A stretch of 64,000 bases of DNA from Opisthorchis felineus (lineage: Eukaryota; Platyhelminthes; Trematoda; Opisthorchiida; Opisthorchiidae). Positions 1 to 12,450 of the stretch are shown piece after piece; position 1 is the first letter of the stretch, and each line of letters starts with the position of its first letter. Under the pieces are notes generated by a model. It was not told where the DNA came from. It saw nothing but the letters and a program-made list of their open reading frames with translations, and did no database searches. A program made the position numbers and the translations under genes. The stretch is taken from assembly GCA_004794785.1 (NCBI GenBank), contig SJOL01006489.1:216783-280782 (forward strand), read 5' to 3'.

Positions 1-2136
1 GAAAACAGCACTCTTTTCGGGAAGTAATATCAAACCGTACGCATTACGTGACCAAACCACAGCTTCGATGGGACTCCTTGTTACTCAGATGGATGCCCGT
101 TTCCCAATTGATCGTTGCCGCTAGCCTACTTCAGCCAGGGTTATCGAGAACTTTTCACTTCGGCTGCACGGTCAGAGGCAAATTCTCACAAACATATAGC
201 AAAACAGCACCGACTGAAGCCTAATGCACACATTCTTTGAGATTCACAGACACGATATTTTGTCACGACAGGTGTCAAATTAACCAACTAATTAGATAGC
301 TCCACAACCGAGAGTGCTCCCTGGATTCCCAGTGGCGTGTAGCATGATTACATCCCCAGAAGTACGACCTTACATATTGTGGATGCCAGGTGCACGCCAA
401 AGGGCATGACCAAACTGTTTACTCAATAACTGTAGTTATTTGCCACACTTCCCTTATTTCATCCTAGCGGTTTTCACTAAGTTAACTAACCTCGTGCTTG
501 CAACCGTCCAGTCACACATACCTTCGCCTATTCTCTGGAAGTAACCAGTTTTGCACCTTGCTCTGAAAAAAGAAGTATCGACAACGTCAATCTGCGCCAA
601 ACTGTGCCTTAGAAATTATGCAAACCGGTAGGGAGACAATCAAACTCCGGACTGTATTTTTTGAGAATTTTAGTTCAGTCGGTCAAACGGAGAACTGCAA
701 CTTGGAAACCTGCAGTCACGTGGTGTGCGAACGTTCAGGACCGCCTGCCTTTCTTGACTTTCCGTGCTCTCATTCGAATTTCCATGACACATCCGTCAAC
801 GCAGCTGTTCTCTGAATTAATGACTGTTTCTAATGCGGAATGCACAAAAAACCCAAACGTCATGGTGTGCACTCAAAGGTTACTGAAGAACAAATGCTGA
901 AAAAAGCACACTTTAGTATATTTTGCGGCCACAAGATGAAGTCCTCTCATTTTTCTCACATTCGCCATACGTCCACTAATCCGCACATCAGTCCACCCGC
1001 GGTTTCAGCAATACATGAGACTTGCTTTTATAAATCAAATGCTTTTGAATGAGATCAAGCCCGTATTCGTCTGACAATTGAGTTGCTGCGAGAAGAGAGA
1101 TGAGTATTCTAATTAAGCAGTAGAAATAAAGGCTTTGCAAAGTTTACCTTTAATGTTACTACATGCTGCCCACGTAAAAATGGCAGGATGTGACCGTTAA
1201 GTATTCTAGTGGGGGGAACAGACTCTGGTTCTAACCATTTGAAGTTTGTGTACGGCAACAATGGAATATCAGACCATGTTGAACTGGACACCAGTTTTCT
1301 TCATTAGAGATTACGAAAAACAAGACTTTCTACTAAGTTAACTATGTCGTATGTTTATCCTGCTTATCCAAGGTAGCCTCCTCGTGTTCGTGAATTCCAA
1401 TCGCGGTGAGCGTCCGACCACTAGGTGATTCCTTCTAAAACTCCCAAATGCAAACTGTAGGGGCTTTTTTATATTCAGCCTAGTAGCTGTCTGGTTATTT
1501 GTGGCCCGCATCAACCTCCGGGCCGCACAGTGGCAAGACCTTGATTGTTCAGATAGCCCAGGCAGAAAATTGTTCACCAAATTTTTAGTCGAGTGAACTG
1601 CTTTGCAGTATATTTAACGCCTATTTCGGCATTCCGGTAAGCACATATAATCTAATTGTGCGTCAGTCATGACAAGATTGCAGACACAAATGAAACATTA
1701 TGTTGCCACTAGCGAGAGCATACCTCAGTAGAGTACTTCATCTGGATCGCCAGTGGTTCAACCCACAGCGTCACGTGTATCAAGGCTATTATCGATCTGG
1801 ACCGATGAAGTATCCTTAATGGCGTTTTGCGTTCATGAGGTGCATACACACAAATTCAGAACTGAGCATAAGCTCGAAAGATTTGTGACTTATGACGTCT
1901 GAAAGGAAGGGAGAATATCGAGAAAAATGTGTATTTTATTGGCATTTTTATATTCTATAGAAAGGCACTCAATGTTCGGTGATTCCTGCAAGCAAACTAC
2001 ATTGAAATGGAAATCATTTAGTCTGTTTATGCTTCCCTAGCATTGTTACTGTTATTTTAATCCAATAAGATTCTTTTACCTCAAATACTGTGAGTATTAC
2101 TGAAGTGCTAATATCATCCCTCACATACGTTTTCAG
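1..2136. other. Upstream intron sequence of UGP, no exon recognised
   Basis: This stretch precedes a clear splice acceptor at 2131-2136 and so is presumably intron of the UGP gene, whose earlier exons lie outside the window. I looked for the catalytic N-terminal parts of UDP-glucose pyrophosphorylase in the open frames here and recognised none. The open frames are short (up to about 80 codons) and not protein-like. No repeat family defined elsewhere in the window was recognised here. Confidence 0.6.
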
Positions 2137-2359
2137 GTTCCGGAGAAATACATGGATGAATTCACGAGCGTCCGCAAATTTAAATTCTTCAACACAAACA
2201 ACCTCTGGGTGAATTTGAAAGCAATGTCGAAATTACTAGACGAAGATCGTATTTCCATGGAACTGATCGTGAATCCTAAAATTCTCAACAATTCCCTCCC
2301 CATTGTACAGCTAGAGGAAGCAGCAGGTGCAGCCATACACAATTTTGACAGTCCGCGAG
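2137..2359 (+). CDS. UGP2: UTP--glucose-1-phosphate uridylyltransferase, internal exon (partial gene)
   Basis: This exon encodes about 74 residues starting VPEKYMDEF and ending HNFDSPR. It matches the animal UGP family block VPKAHVDEF / FKIFNTNNLW / VIQLETAVGAAI. The NTNNLW motif, part of the nucleotide-sugar binding region in this family, is present as FFNTNNLWVNL. UGP makes UDP-glucose from UTP and glucose-1-phosphate in the cytosol, feeding glycogen and glycoconjugate synthesis. The exon is bounded by a good acceptor (TTTTCAG at 2130-2136) and a donor GTAGGT at 2360. It starts in phase 0 and ends in phase 1, leaving one G that joins the GT of the next exon to make Gly. A reading frame starting at the internal Met (2152) would be wrong; this is an internal exon. 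Exons for the N-terminal 60 percent of the enzyme are upstream of the window. Confidence 0.95.
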
Positions 2360-2736
2360 GTAGGTTGGACGCCATGAAATGAAGCTGCAGCCTTGTGTTA
2401 CCTTCGAAACATCATCATATGCACCGTACACATTGTCTCATATACATATATGCACATCACTGTCTAGGAGCTGTGGTTTATGGACCTCGATACTCAATAC
2501 TGGGTCCACTGGGGAATAAACGGAGACTAAGTCGGTCTACTTCGGTTTGAATGCACCTCCTAGCTTTCAGTTGTTCTCGCAGGCAGCATCATACACAACA
2601 TTTCAGTTGTCCCGTCCAGTAAACCGCAACCGGAGGCTGCCTGAAATTCGCTGCCATACACCTAACCACCTCTCCACCGGTGAAGAGATGCTGATCGATA
2701 AGCCATTCTTTGGTAGTGTGAGAAGATTCTAAAATT

Positions 2737-2942
2737 TTCGATGGAAATTTCGTCCTTTAACTGGAGACAATCTACTCTAAAACGCTGAGGAGCACTGTAC
2801 AGACTTTTCATCCTTACTGGAAATCATAAACAGTGCGCACCTCACGAAGCCCCAGTAGGAAGTCTCCAACCCGCAACCTATCTGCTAGTGGTCTGCACAC
2901 CTAACCTTTTGGCCACGACTTCATCTACGGGGCGAAATCCAC
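2737..2942 (-). repeat. Family A SINE, minus copy
   Basis: Read on the minus strand, this copy begins with a tRNA-like head (GTGGCCAAAAGGTTAG at 2901-2916, resembling an RNA polymerase III A box). A degenerate B-box-like GCGGGTTGGAGACTT follows near 2860-2876. The body ends GGACGAAATTTCC. It aligns along its length with the plus-strand copy at 3152-3328 and the body copy at 20332-20453. It lies in the first UGP intron visible here. The tRNA of origin (Leu/Ser-like) is an inference from the head only. Confidence 0.75.
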
Positions 2943-3151
2943 TAAAAATAGCCAAATCCACTCAAGCTACAGACAGGCCATAAACAATTCAGGAAGGGAA
3001 TAAAATTCCTCTGGTGGGTGAAATTTCCATCTGAAGGGTTATCACTTGAGGAGCCAATCAACACGTGTGAGCTTTGATGCACATTCCGTGGCTGAATGAT
3101 ACGTGTTGCTATATCCTGCGTAGGTGGGAGCTAATCCTTCTGCCAATCAGC

Positions 3152-3328
3152 CGCTAGTGGCCAAACGGTTAGGTGTTCAAATTTCTAACTTGGAAGTCGC
3201 TGGTACGAAACTCCCTAGGGTTTCATGAGGCGCGCACTGCTAATGATTCCCAACAGGAATGAAACAGCTGTACAGTGCTTCTCGGTTTTTCAGTATAGAT
3301 TGACTTCACTTAGAGGACGAAATCTCCA
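3152..3328 (+). repeat. Family A SINE, plus copy
   Basis: The tRNA-like head (GTGGCCAAACGGTTAGGTG at 3157-3175) is followed by a B-box-like stretch (GGTACGAAACTCCC near 3212-3225). A body containing GCGCGCACTG, CAGTGCTTCTCGG and GGACGAAATCTCC follows. It is the inverted partner of the copy at 2737-2942, about 210 bases away, so the pair can fold into a long imperfect hairpin inside the UGP intron. Confidence 0.75.
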
Positions 3329-3916
3329 AAAAAACTGTTAAAGATATGACTCAATCTAACTGTCTCCGACAGTGAATGCGGTTAGGTCTGCCAGAATGAA
3401 ATAAGGCTCTAGAACGGCTTGTTGGTATCTTCTTAATTGAACTGGAGGTATTTTAACTAAAATTATTTGCGGAAACTTCATTTCTGCCTAATAGCGCCGA
3501 GTACTATCGAATCCTCTTGGGATTTCAAGCATCTGCACGCAATCTAAAGCAGTCAATGCAGACAGCTGTGGTTTCTCAATTCTTACACATTGTCAACAGT
3601 TGTTCTCCTTCACACTATTACTGAATTACCCCGTCTGGGATACGCAAAAGCATCTAAGCCAGGGACAATTGGTTCCTATGGACAACCTAAGAGCCAAGCC
3701 ATATTTCCTCAGCGCTTAACTGAAATGAATGTTTTGACATTTGAAAAGGTCTTATCTGTTGTAAACACTAGAAATCTAACCAAATTTATAGAAACAAGAC
3801 AGACATCGGCCAAATGAGCACTGAAACTTGCTTAGGATCCTCCGGCAGGTAGGATTCATCCATTATCTCACTAAAAAATTTTCCACATAATCAACCTATG
3901 GAGGAAATGTTGGTAT

Positions 3917-4000
3917 CTCAGGTAGCATAGATTGTCGCCGGCTTGTTCGCCGAGCTGGGCAATTTGACTGCAAACGTTTGATCACCAATCGAGGTGATAT
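3917..4000 (+). repeat. Family E repeat fragment
   Basis: TTGTTCGCCGAGCTGGGCAA and the following GCAAACGTTT(N)ATCACCAATCGAGG match the left arm of the foldback element at 46355-46782. Only one arm is evident here. It is a degenerate intronic copy. Confidence 0.6.
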
Positions 4001-4833
4001 CATCGTTGCATTATTGGGGAGCGTAGTGGTGCGTAGCGATGGGTTGGTGGTTGTGCGTTGAGTAGTGTTGCGTGTGTGTTAATATACGTGCTGCTAGCCG
4101 GGGCTGACCTTTGATCGCGATTAGTTGTTCGGTCGGGCCGAATTGGCACCATGAAGAACGCACTTTAAAGGCGGCTTTCCTCATTAAATGAAGTCTCTAG
4201 TCACGCATTGCATTAAGTGTACAGAAAGCTTAAACCAACGAAATTAATCCGAGAACGTCTGCCATTGGGAAGGTCACAAACCGCCTGCAGTAGTGAAAAG
4301 GTCACATAATTGGAGCGTCAGTGTAGTTGGACATTTCAGTGTTTCTACAAACAAAGTATGAATGGCACTGGAGGGAGAAATAGCACTCTTATCTACCAAA
4401 TCGAGTACGTTCACTCATGGCGGACGATGGTTTCCAAAGTTTGGAATACTGACAGTGGCTTATTGACTACTGTGTACCAAACCTCTATTTGGGAGGACAC
4501 TATGTACTCGGATGCGTCTGCCACCGTACAGGAAGTATCACACCCACAAGCAAAATTCTCAACCGGTTAAACCCGTCGATCAAAATCAGGTGTATAGTTC
4601 ATCAGAGCCGTAGCATTAGGTCTTATCTTACTGAGAAGACATCAGAAGCACAAAGATGATTTCTTACGAGTGCCTTGGGTCATTTTTGAATAAGCTACCA
4701 CTGAAACGAATTGCGTATGTGAGTAACCTTCTGCGTACCTCGGCATAATCCTACCTCACAAACAGGTACGTCTCAATGGTACCAAGAAATGGCCCTCCTG
4801 GTCACCACATCTGTATTAACTAGATGTTTTCAT

Positions 4834-4995
4834 TCATTCAGCTGCAGCACCCTTTCGGTGCCTAACTATCATGCCACCCAAAGGAAGCACGAGGACTGGG
4901 ATACTGCCAGGTTGCCCAAGCCTAGACAGGGGGAGTCGGGATGCAGAGCTCAGGTTCAAACCACGAATAAGAGTGCTCGTGGAGTCGAAGTATGT
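4834..4995 (-). repeat. Family B SINE, minus copy
   Basis: On the minus strand this reads GTGGTTTGAACCTGAG (a B-box-like motif) followed by CCTGTCTAGGCTTGGGCAA, a GGTGGCATG segment and a GCACCGAAAGGGTG segment. It matches the copies at 33518-33703 and 60975-61190 almost segment by segment. It lies in the UGP intron. The A-box half of the head is poorly preserved. Confidence 0.75.
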
Positions 4996-5985
4996 TGTGA
5001 CCAGTCTGAAAATGTTTTTGAAAGAAGTCTGCAGGTTCTCAATGAATCGTTATATTGCCTTATTTCAGTTGTTTTCGTTAGGTTTGTGATGGTCAAAAAA
5101 ATCCATCCGTTCTCTCAGGCTTCATGAAGCTAAAGTCTGCAGACTTTTTTCACGCTGATTATTCACGGTTAAGTACCTGATATGTCGATTTCCCTAACGT
5201 ACTGCACACTCCAGCTCATCTTCGATTGCCCACGCCACCAACGGGATGTCCATGGTGAGAAACTGTACATTTTTACACATCTTTTAATTAGTCTATGTGA
5301 CAAACAGTACGGTCAACGCGTTGTTATGGCCCGATAGATCTAATGAGATTCACTGTCAAAATGTAAATGGCCTTACGGACAAGCCAATAAACTTACTGCA
5401 CGGCATGTAATCGTCCACATGCGCGTGGTACGGATTTCCGGGATGGATTGCACACAAACTCCGTCAGCTTCCAGCTGGATAGGACCAGTACTGATTCCCT
5501 GATCAATAAACTGCAGCTTAGGGAGGACAGTATGCAAGAGCTCCGGTCTTGAAATCAGCACTCTAATTTTCTTCTGGAGGATGAATGCGACAGTTTTAGC
5601 ATTGATTTTATCTCTCACACAAAGTTTTAAGATATCAAAGGATGCGTCACTAGAAAAGGTAGGTTATTTATTTGAATCTTCAACTCTGCGAAAATTGTAA
5701 ACTGAGTGCTTAGAATGCCTTTGTCAAACCTCTCAAGCGAAACAAACGAACCCAGATTCATCTCAGCTCAGTTCCGTTCAGTTTTTCAGCTCACAAACCG
5801 TGCGTTGGAATGCAACAGCTCCAAGTGCCACATTTTCTTCCACCATGAATTTTACTGGATTTTAAACTCGGCTTGCAAACTTAAATGTCAAGTGGAGCTA
5901 TCTCCCTTTATGTCTGCCAGTTTTTTAATATTAAAATCGTAAATTAGCATTTATATTTGGGGTTTATTTCAAATTTTCAATCCAG

Positions 5986-6254
5986 GTATCACGGTACCTC
6001 GAACTCGTTTCCTGCCCGTCAAGCTGACCTCGGATTTACTGTTGGCGATGTCCAACTTGTATGACTTGGAAAAGGGTCGCCTAATACCATCACCTAAGCG
6101 CAATTTTCCAACGCTTCCCCTGGTAAAGCTGGGAAATCACTTTAGTCAGATCAAAGACTTCCGGGAGCGCCTTCGTACCATTCCAGATGTGATCGAGCTA
6201 GACCATTTAACGGTTTCTGGAGACGTGCACTTCGGAAAAAACGTAAAACTCAAG
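5986..6254 (+). CDS. UGP2: UTP--glucose-1-phosphate uridylyltransferase, internal exon
   Basis: This exon encodes about 89 residues after completing a Gly codon: ITVPRTRFLPVKLTSDLLL, then MSNLYDLEKG, FPTLPLVKLG, IPDVIELDHLTVSGDV and FGKNVKLK. These are hallmark UGP blocks, compare VPRSRFLPVKTTSDLLLVM and LELDHLTVSGDVTFGKNV in vertebrate UGP2. The PLVKLG lysine belongs to the substrate-phosphate binding region of the family. ELDHLTVSGDV opens the C-terminal left-handed beta-helix used for oligomerisation. The acceptor is CAATCCAG ending at 5985; the donor is GTCAGT at 6255. The exon enters in phase 1 and leaves in phase 0, agreeing with both neighbours. Confidence 0.95.
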
Positions 6255-8711
6255 GTCAGTTCGTTTTACTCCCCAAACAGCGTTGGTGCTTTTGTATCTT
6301 CCATGAAGTTTTCAAAGCACTCTCTTTCATCTTGAATGTTCCTTACACTTCATTTACAGTTATCCCTCAGAAGAGAGCACCATCGGAACCGGGACTGCTG
6401 GCTTTTCTGGATTTAAATTTGCCTTTCCTTTGCAGTGCTGGTCATTGGTGCTCTCTGCATTAATTCTGTCTCTTGAAGTACGTTGCGGCCGTTGAACATT
6501 CTCGCTGTAACATCTACTTGGGAAATTTTTTCGCCTTTTTCTTCGATACGGACCGCTATTGTTTTATCTGTCTATTTCTCCGTCGGATTCCCGCATATTA
6601 TGACCATTTTCGGTCCCCTTCAGAGACAAGTCATTAGACTAGAATATGACTATGAAATTCGGTACGACCATGTCAGCTGGAGCTTGTAGACTTTATAATA
6701 GGACGCGGTTTATTCTGAGAAAGCTAATATTAGCTAGCCAGCTTAGCCCTTGCACTTAACATTCACCAACGGCAAATACGTTTGAAAACCATGCAACATT
6801 GATTTTGTTCGCTACTCCATACTTCATCGGGCTCACTAATATTTCTGTGCTTTATTTTTTCACAGACTTTTGGCTTTGTCTTTTTTCGGGCAAGCAATTT
6901 GAGTATTACTGTGACAAAGTGAAACAACTTCCCATCCATTTGAAATGTGACTATGGTCTCCTAAATCCGTTGTGGATCATCTTCCCTTTTGAAGGCTTCA
7001 TTATTCGATATTTTTGCTTCAGATTTTGACGGAAAATTTTGCACGTGTTGGAGCTTTTCATAGCTTGTGGTCTGTAAACTTATAGGCCTTTATTGTACAT
7101 GGACGACATTTTTGGAACAACCGTGAAATTCGATGACTTTACACTTTAGAGTGTGTTTGATGAACCTGGGACTCCGGTAGTGTTTCCCCATCTTAACAGG
7201 TTCATCACCTCAGTCCAGCGTTTGGCGTGGGGTTGCCCCTTATTTGAGTTTTGTAAATCTGTTAACACCATTACTGTAATAGAGTAGCGCATTCTTGGAT
7301 AAACCTCGTCGTTTGACGACTGTTAGTTGGAGATTTTGCGGATCATGGATCACATATCCAAAGACAGTTTGCACTTGGCTCACTTCTACGAAAGAATGGA
7401 AAGTTTCCATGAATGCTGCGGATAACAGCTGCCCATGACCAAGATCAATATTGAATTCCGCACAAACCACGACCAAGCCTTGTTTCTAGCCATTGAAGCC
7501 ATGGACATGCTTTAGGACTATACTGTATAAGTCCGATTTGATCGCATTGAGTCATATTTCTAGTTCACCTCTAACATGAGAATGCCAAACTCTGCAGGGA
7601 CTATTCGGATTCACTGCACCCCCTGCAACTCATCAGCTGGGCTATGCAATACACATCCAAACCGAAATTAGTGCTGACAGTGAAGTGTGGCCTGAGAACA
7701 ATCGTCCTTTAATTTGCTACAGCTGACTCCTGTGAAAATGTGAGCCTGTTTGGCGAAATTCAGGTTGCAGCTATTCACCCTGGATGACTGGCGGGAACAC
7801 ATGTGCACGGTGTAGCCAAGTCCTGTCCCCACTAGCATGCATTGCAGCTAGACCGCAAACCACCAGTTCCAACTCCTGATGGAAGTTTTTATTAGCCTCT
7901 CCGTAGACGCAATGTATCTAACCGCCGGTGCTTATGTCGAGTATTGAAAGGAAACGTCACCTAGCATAATGACTTGCGGCTCTTCGTGCGTCTTCATTCG
8001 CATAGCGAGTGCACTGTCTTCACTTCCCTTGCAAAACATCTGCATCGTCATAAGCAAAAGTATTTCAGTAGCAGATACCGACGCCAAACTTTCGTACACC
8101 TATGAGAAAGGTATTATTATGACGTGAAATGAAGAGGTGCTCATTTATTGCCAAAAGCATTACATTCCTCGGTGGATAGGTCAGCAGCAAAGTGTGTACC
8201 TCTTCCAACATTAAATCAAACACATCTGAACATCGATGAGATTCACTGAGTATCCTCGTTTTGACAGAGCAGTCCGGTGAAGAATTGAGAGCCGGGCTCG
8301 GTTAGTCGCCTCGTCTCCTTGGCTTTCCAAGCTTTCGCTAGAAGTCTCAAATGACCTTAACATAGGAAGATGTAACTTCTATAGAACGGAAGTTGATCAA
8401 GTTAAGGCCATGAGCAATTTGTTTGTAAACGCACCTCCAGTGGTTATCTGCTTGTACATATGCGCCACCCCTCTAAGTACATAGTTTACTCTGTAAGAAA
8501 GAACCTATAAGAATAGTTCTTTCATTTTCCTGCTACCAAATCAGAAATTTCTGTTTTTCGCCAGAAGCCTGTTAATGGTTTTAATATCGGGCTGAGATTT
8601 TGTACCATTTTTGTCAACTAGTTGCCTAGGAAAAGATATTTACTGTAAACAGCCCATAACCAATTTTAATATTATCATTCGCTATTCCGCTTACAACCTA
8701 TACGGTTTCAG

Positions 8712-8819
8712 GGAACAGTGATCATCATTGCAAGAGAAAACGAGCGGATCGATATTCCTCCAAAAGCCGAACTGGAGAACAAAATCATTACGGGAAACTT
8801 GCGCATCCTACCACACTGA
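8712..8819 (+). CDS. UGP2: UTP--glucose-1-phosphate uridylyltransferase, terminal exon with stop
   Basis: This exon gives 35 residues and a TGA: GTVIIIARENERIDIPPKA followed by ELENKIITGNLRILPH. It matches the conserved UGP C-terminus (GTVIIIANHGDRIDIPPGA, LENKIVSGNLRILDH) and ends at the usual place for the family. The penultimate residue is Pro instead of the commoner Asp. The acceptor is TTTCAG ending at 8711, phase 0. The three exons visible here total about 199 residues, the C-terminal 40 percent of a roughly 500-residue enzyme, with no frameshift or stop. Confidence 0.95.
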   Translation, partial: GTVIIIARENERIDIPPKAELENKIITGNLRILPH

Positions 8820-9028
8820 CATCAGTACCTGCTGAGTTCATTCTCTTTCTCACTGTATCCTTTATCTTGGACTTCAGCTATGTAACTTTTTGAAATAATT
8901 CTATTTTTAATTCCTTATTCATTGAAATTTCTGTCTTTTAACTCATCCATTATTCCGTTTAAACGTCTGTCCCAGTCGTTTGTTCCCAAAATTATTTATT
9001 ATCGGAAGTGATGAAAATAATAAGAAAT

Positions 9029-9034
9029 AATAAA
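9029..9034 (+). terminator. Poly(A) signal for UGP
   Basis: AATAAA lies 210 bases after the UGP stop codon in an A-rich run. A GT-rich stretch (GTGTGTTTGT near 9061-9070) lies about 30 bases downstream, the normal layout of a metazoan cleavage/polyadenylation site. Where cleavage actually occurs is inferred. Confidence 0.6.
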
Positions 9035-9039
9035 AAAGG

Positions 9040-12000
9040 CATTGCCAGAAGGAATTATACGTGTGTTTGTACCTGAAGCTTGTGGGCTAGAAAAACGAAA
9101 CTTTCCGACACTATTCGCCCGGACACGGTTGGGAAATTAACTATGTGATCGGGTACATCGTAGTTGGTTCGTACTAATACGTGCCATATTCCCCTCAAAC
9201 ATATCTTTAATCAGTACCTGTGGCAACAGTATTTTCCATGCCAGTTTTTGACAAATTTAAAGGACCGGATAAGATACTGTGGAATACGGTGATCTCCTGA
9301 AGAGGTGGGGCCTGAAGTTCTCCTTTCCTCGTGATACGCTCCCTCTGGGAGGGGTTAATGTGCATCCCTTGTGTCGTGTGACAGTCCATCTCTTTTTACT
9401 GCCTTGAACATCATACACAGGAAACCCAAGAGCAGCGTTTGTGGGCGCCTTTCATTTTAAGCGCCCATTCAGTGTCATTTTTCACTACTACCTATTATTA
9501 AGTAGCGAGATTTTATGAGGTTTCGCCCATAGGGGTCTAATGGGTCTTGGTAAATGAATTACCAGATTCTTGAATAATTCTGCTCCATTTCTTGTTGAAT
9601 CGCCCAGTTATGTAAACTGCGAACCCCATCGCATTATTTGTCAACACAAAAAAGGATTACCGATTATGAGTCCATTCACAAGTGCACTCAATTTTCCATT
9701 TCTTTTTGTCGATAGCTATCGTGCCGTCCAAACGTCTCAAAAGTAAAAAAACTTTGCATCTCCCTGGCTGTTTGCCATTAATAATACCCTGTCCAGCAAC
9801 CCTGCTGGCCAGACGTGGTTTATTTGTATTTGTGTCGCATCAACACCAGTTCATTCACAGCAGTCAAGGCCGTCGTAGCTCGGCAAATATAAATAGCTTA
9901 ATCCCATTTGTTGCTGGGCCGAGGAGTCACGTTGTGGTGGATTGACTGATTGACTGGGTGACTGATTGATTGGTCAAACTGGGTAGTTCAAACGGTGGTC
10001 TGAAATGCTGCGCACATACCCTCATCGAGAAGCTTGTTGACACAAACAGCAACAAAAACATCACGACACTCGGAAACGGACCACCACGAAGTGCTTTTAC
10101 GACAATTCATCAAATACTGGTATCATATGGTCCACAAATGTGGTGTTCTCTTGTGCTTCATGCTAAAATTTTGATGGAAGAGATGAACTGGAGTCTTAAC
10201 CCGTGGGGTCGATGGAAATAAACCTCTACCAAACCACTTGAATGGGAAGTTCCTGTCGCAGATTTACTCAATTTGTTACTGCTAAGTACAGAATAGTCAT
10301 GTCACGTAATCCCGTAAGGAATTCGCTTCGCACCAGTGAATTGCGGGACAGGAAGATCTACTGTCGAATATCGATCGACTAAAATTGCAGTCAAAAGCGG
10401 TAAAAAGGCTGAATTACACTTTTTTGGTTAGGTTAAGCAAAAGGTGAGTTTGTTAGCTATTTAAGAAACTGCACCATTTTACAAATCCACCTTGGCACTG
10501 ACTGTGACCGTACCGACATCTCTTGCTTGAGCTGCAACTAGCCTATACTTACTGGGTTAGCCACAGCTTGCGTAAATATTTCAAAATATCCATGTCTACT
10601 AGGTACCACAGTGTGACTTTGTCCTTGAGCCACCGCTAATACACCTTGCCTTTTCCCCAAGTAATTTATCATGAATGTTAGACACCTACCAATCCCAATA
10701 GATATGTAATAGTGTAAATGGTGTTGGTCTGATCTCACAGTCTGAAGTCTGAACAGTCGTCCCTATGCATTACAGCTGTGGCCTCATCCCTATCTGTCCT
10801 CATAGTCACAATGTTATCCATCTGTTCTAGGTCATCCAAACACTTTTCGCTCTGTGAGTGCGACATTCTGAGCTTCTGGTTGTTGAGACCTTAGGTCCAT
10901 AATTAACTGCACCGATAGCCTCCCGGTTACAGGAAGTTATGAAGGAGATTCAACATAAGGAATTATTTGCTCCGACCTTAGCTCTTTTTTTCTGATCGCG
11001 AAATTCGGACTCTTTACTAACAGACAAGGCTCCCTTCCAATTAGTAGCCTATCTTCGAAGTCAACTACGTCGCAGTAACTGGTACATGATTCCCTTTCTT
11101 CTGTAGGCCCGCTGAACCGTTGAGTCGTGGTTCGAGATGAAATGACTTTATTTTGGTTGGATCACTTAAGAAAGCCATTCTTTCTTTTTTTTAAAACATA
11201 ATACAGATACGCATTTACGTGGAGGCAGTTTTGTCATCTTTATTATCTTCCGTACAAGCTTCTGCCTTAGCCAATGGTAAAACATTCAGAAGAAAATTCT
11301 GACTGAAGAGTTCCCTTCATAGAACGATTCTGCACAGCAAATAAAGTACGATATCATGATACTCGAAAACATAGCAGTGTAAAAAAAGTGGGGAGGTGTT
11401 GGTTTTTATAAAATCCCAGCCAGAACTGGTCTCTACATACTTCGGAATGGTAACTCTTCTGGGAAGATCCATCCATACCATTGTAGTGTCTTCGGTCCTT
11501 ACAGCCTACCTGGAGTTAGTCAGGCTTTGGCATGATCAGGGTTTGTTTCTGAAATTGTGAGACCGGATGTTCTCAGACACACGCATTACATGCGGCTGTG
11601 CCGGATGCCAGCCAGTTAACCTAGAAGTCCCTTGAGATTCGAGTACTGGACTACCACAGTAAGGTCGTGAAGTTTCAGATGTATTATACAGTGACTAGAG
11701 GGGAGAGGTATTATAACCAGGAAAAGAAGTAGGGGTTGAAAGAAGCTTCAAGGAGCCAATCTATTCTGCAGGAGTGGTCCGTTCTGAGGATTATCCCTTC
11801 CATAAGGGGAAATCGTTATTCTTAGCTGTGTGGGCTTTGATTTGGCGCTTCCAGTTGTATTGAAGGTCACAGGTAATATCAAACAATTAATCAAATGAAA
11901 CAATGCTTCAAACAAAAATGGCAGGTACATGCGCTCCAATATACAGGCAAACTCCAGTGCACGATTCTCCGGAATGTCATGAATTACTGATCTCGATTCT

Positions 12001-12450
12001 GCTCAGCTCCAACTACAAGGCCTATGGGCTTTTCCCCATTTTGTCCTCTACTTAAAAATTATCCTGTGCTTAATTTTTGTGGTCTGAGTTCGTCCGGAGT
12101 TAGCTGATCTGCGAACAGCGTTCGACAAGCAGAAGAAATTCGTACAAGTCTCCTGAACCGGCGATGTAGAAAAATGTGCCTCGGTTGACTTTGAACAAAT
12201 ATCCAACATCTGATATTGAAAGCTCTTCAGAGATGCATACGAACAACTGTTGGCAGTTCTAGTAGAACCACTGTTTTGCAGCGAAACTGAGGCCAGAAAA
12301 CCTGTTTTCAATCATTTTAGATGAGACAGCTTCACTTATCATGAAACACAACAGGATAATGTTTCCAATTTCCTTTACATGGAACAAGCCTAAGCGAAAC
12401 CCTAACCAATAATGCTCCTCTTGCAGTCGGTCACATAAGAGGACTTCATT
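9040..12450. other. Intergenic, no gene recognised
   Basis: Open frames here are short and carry no recognisable domain, conserved motif or splice-supported exon. A short tandem repeat sits at 9943-9975. The sequence around 9820-9950 has an unusually open frame on the plus strand (9682-9945, 87 codons), but it reads as low-information sequence. Confidence 0.5.
9943..9975. repeat. Short tandem repeat, TGACTGAT-type
   Basis: Tandem variants of the 4-mers TGAC, TGAT and TGGG follow one another (TTGACTGATTGACTGGGTG and on), forming an imperfect microsatellite. It could be the 3' tail of a decayed retroelement lying to its left, but no element body was recognised. Confidence 0.7.

Noticed and set aside
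3152..3230. Functional tRNA gene
   Set aside because: A- and B-box-like motifs are present but there is no acceptor stem or cloverleaf; the same sequence is dispersed with a SINE body attached.
7950..8370. Possible reverse transcriptase relic with an AYDDAD-like motif on the minus strand near 8037-8060
   Set aside because: Only one short motif resembles the RT active site, stops interrupt every frame, and no flanking RT blocks could be aligned.
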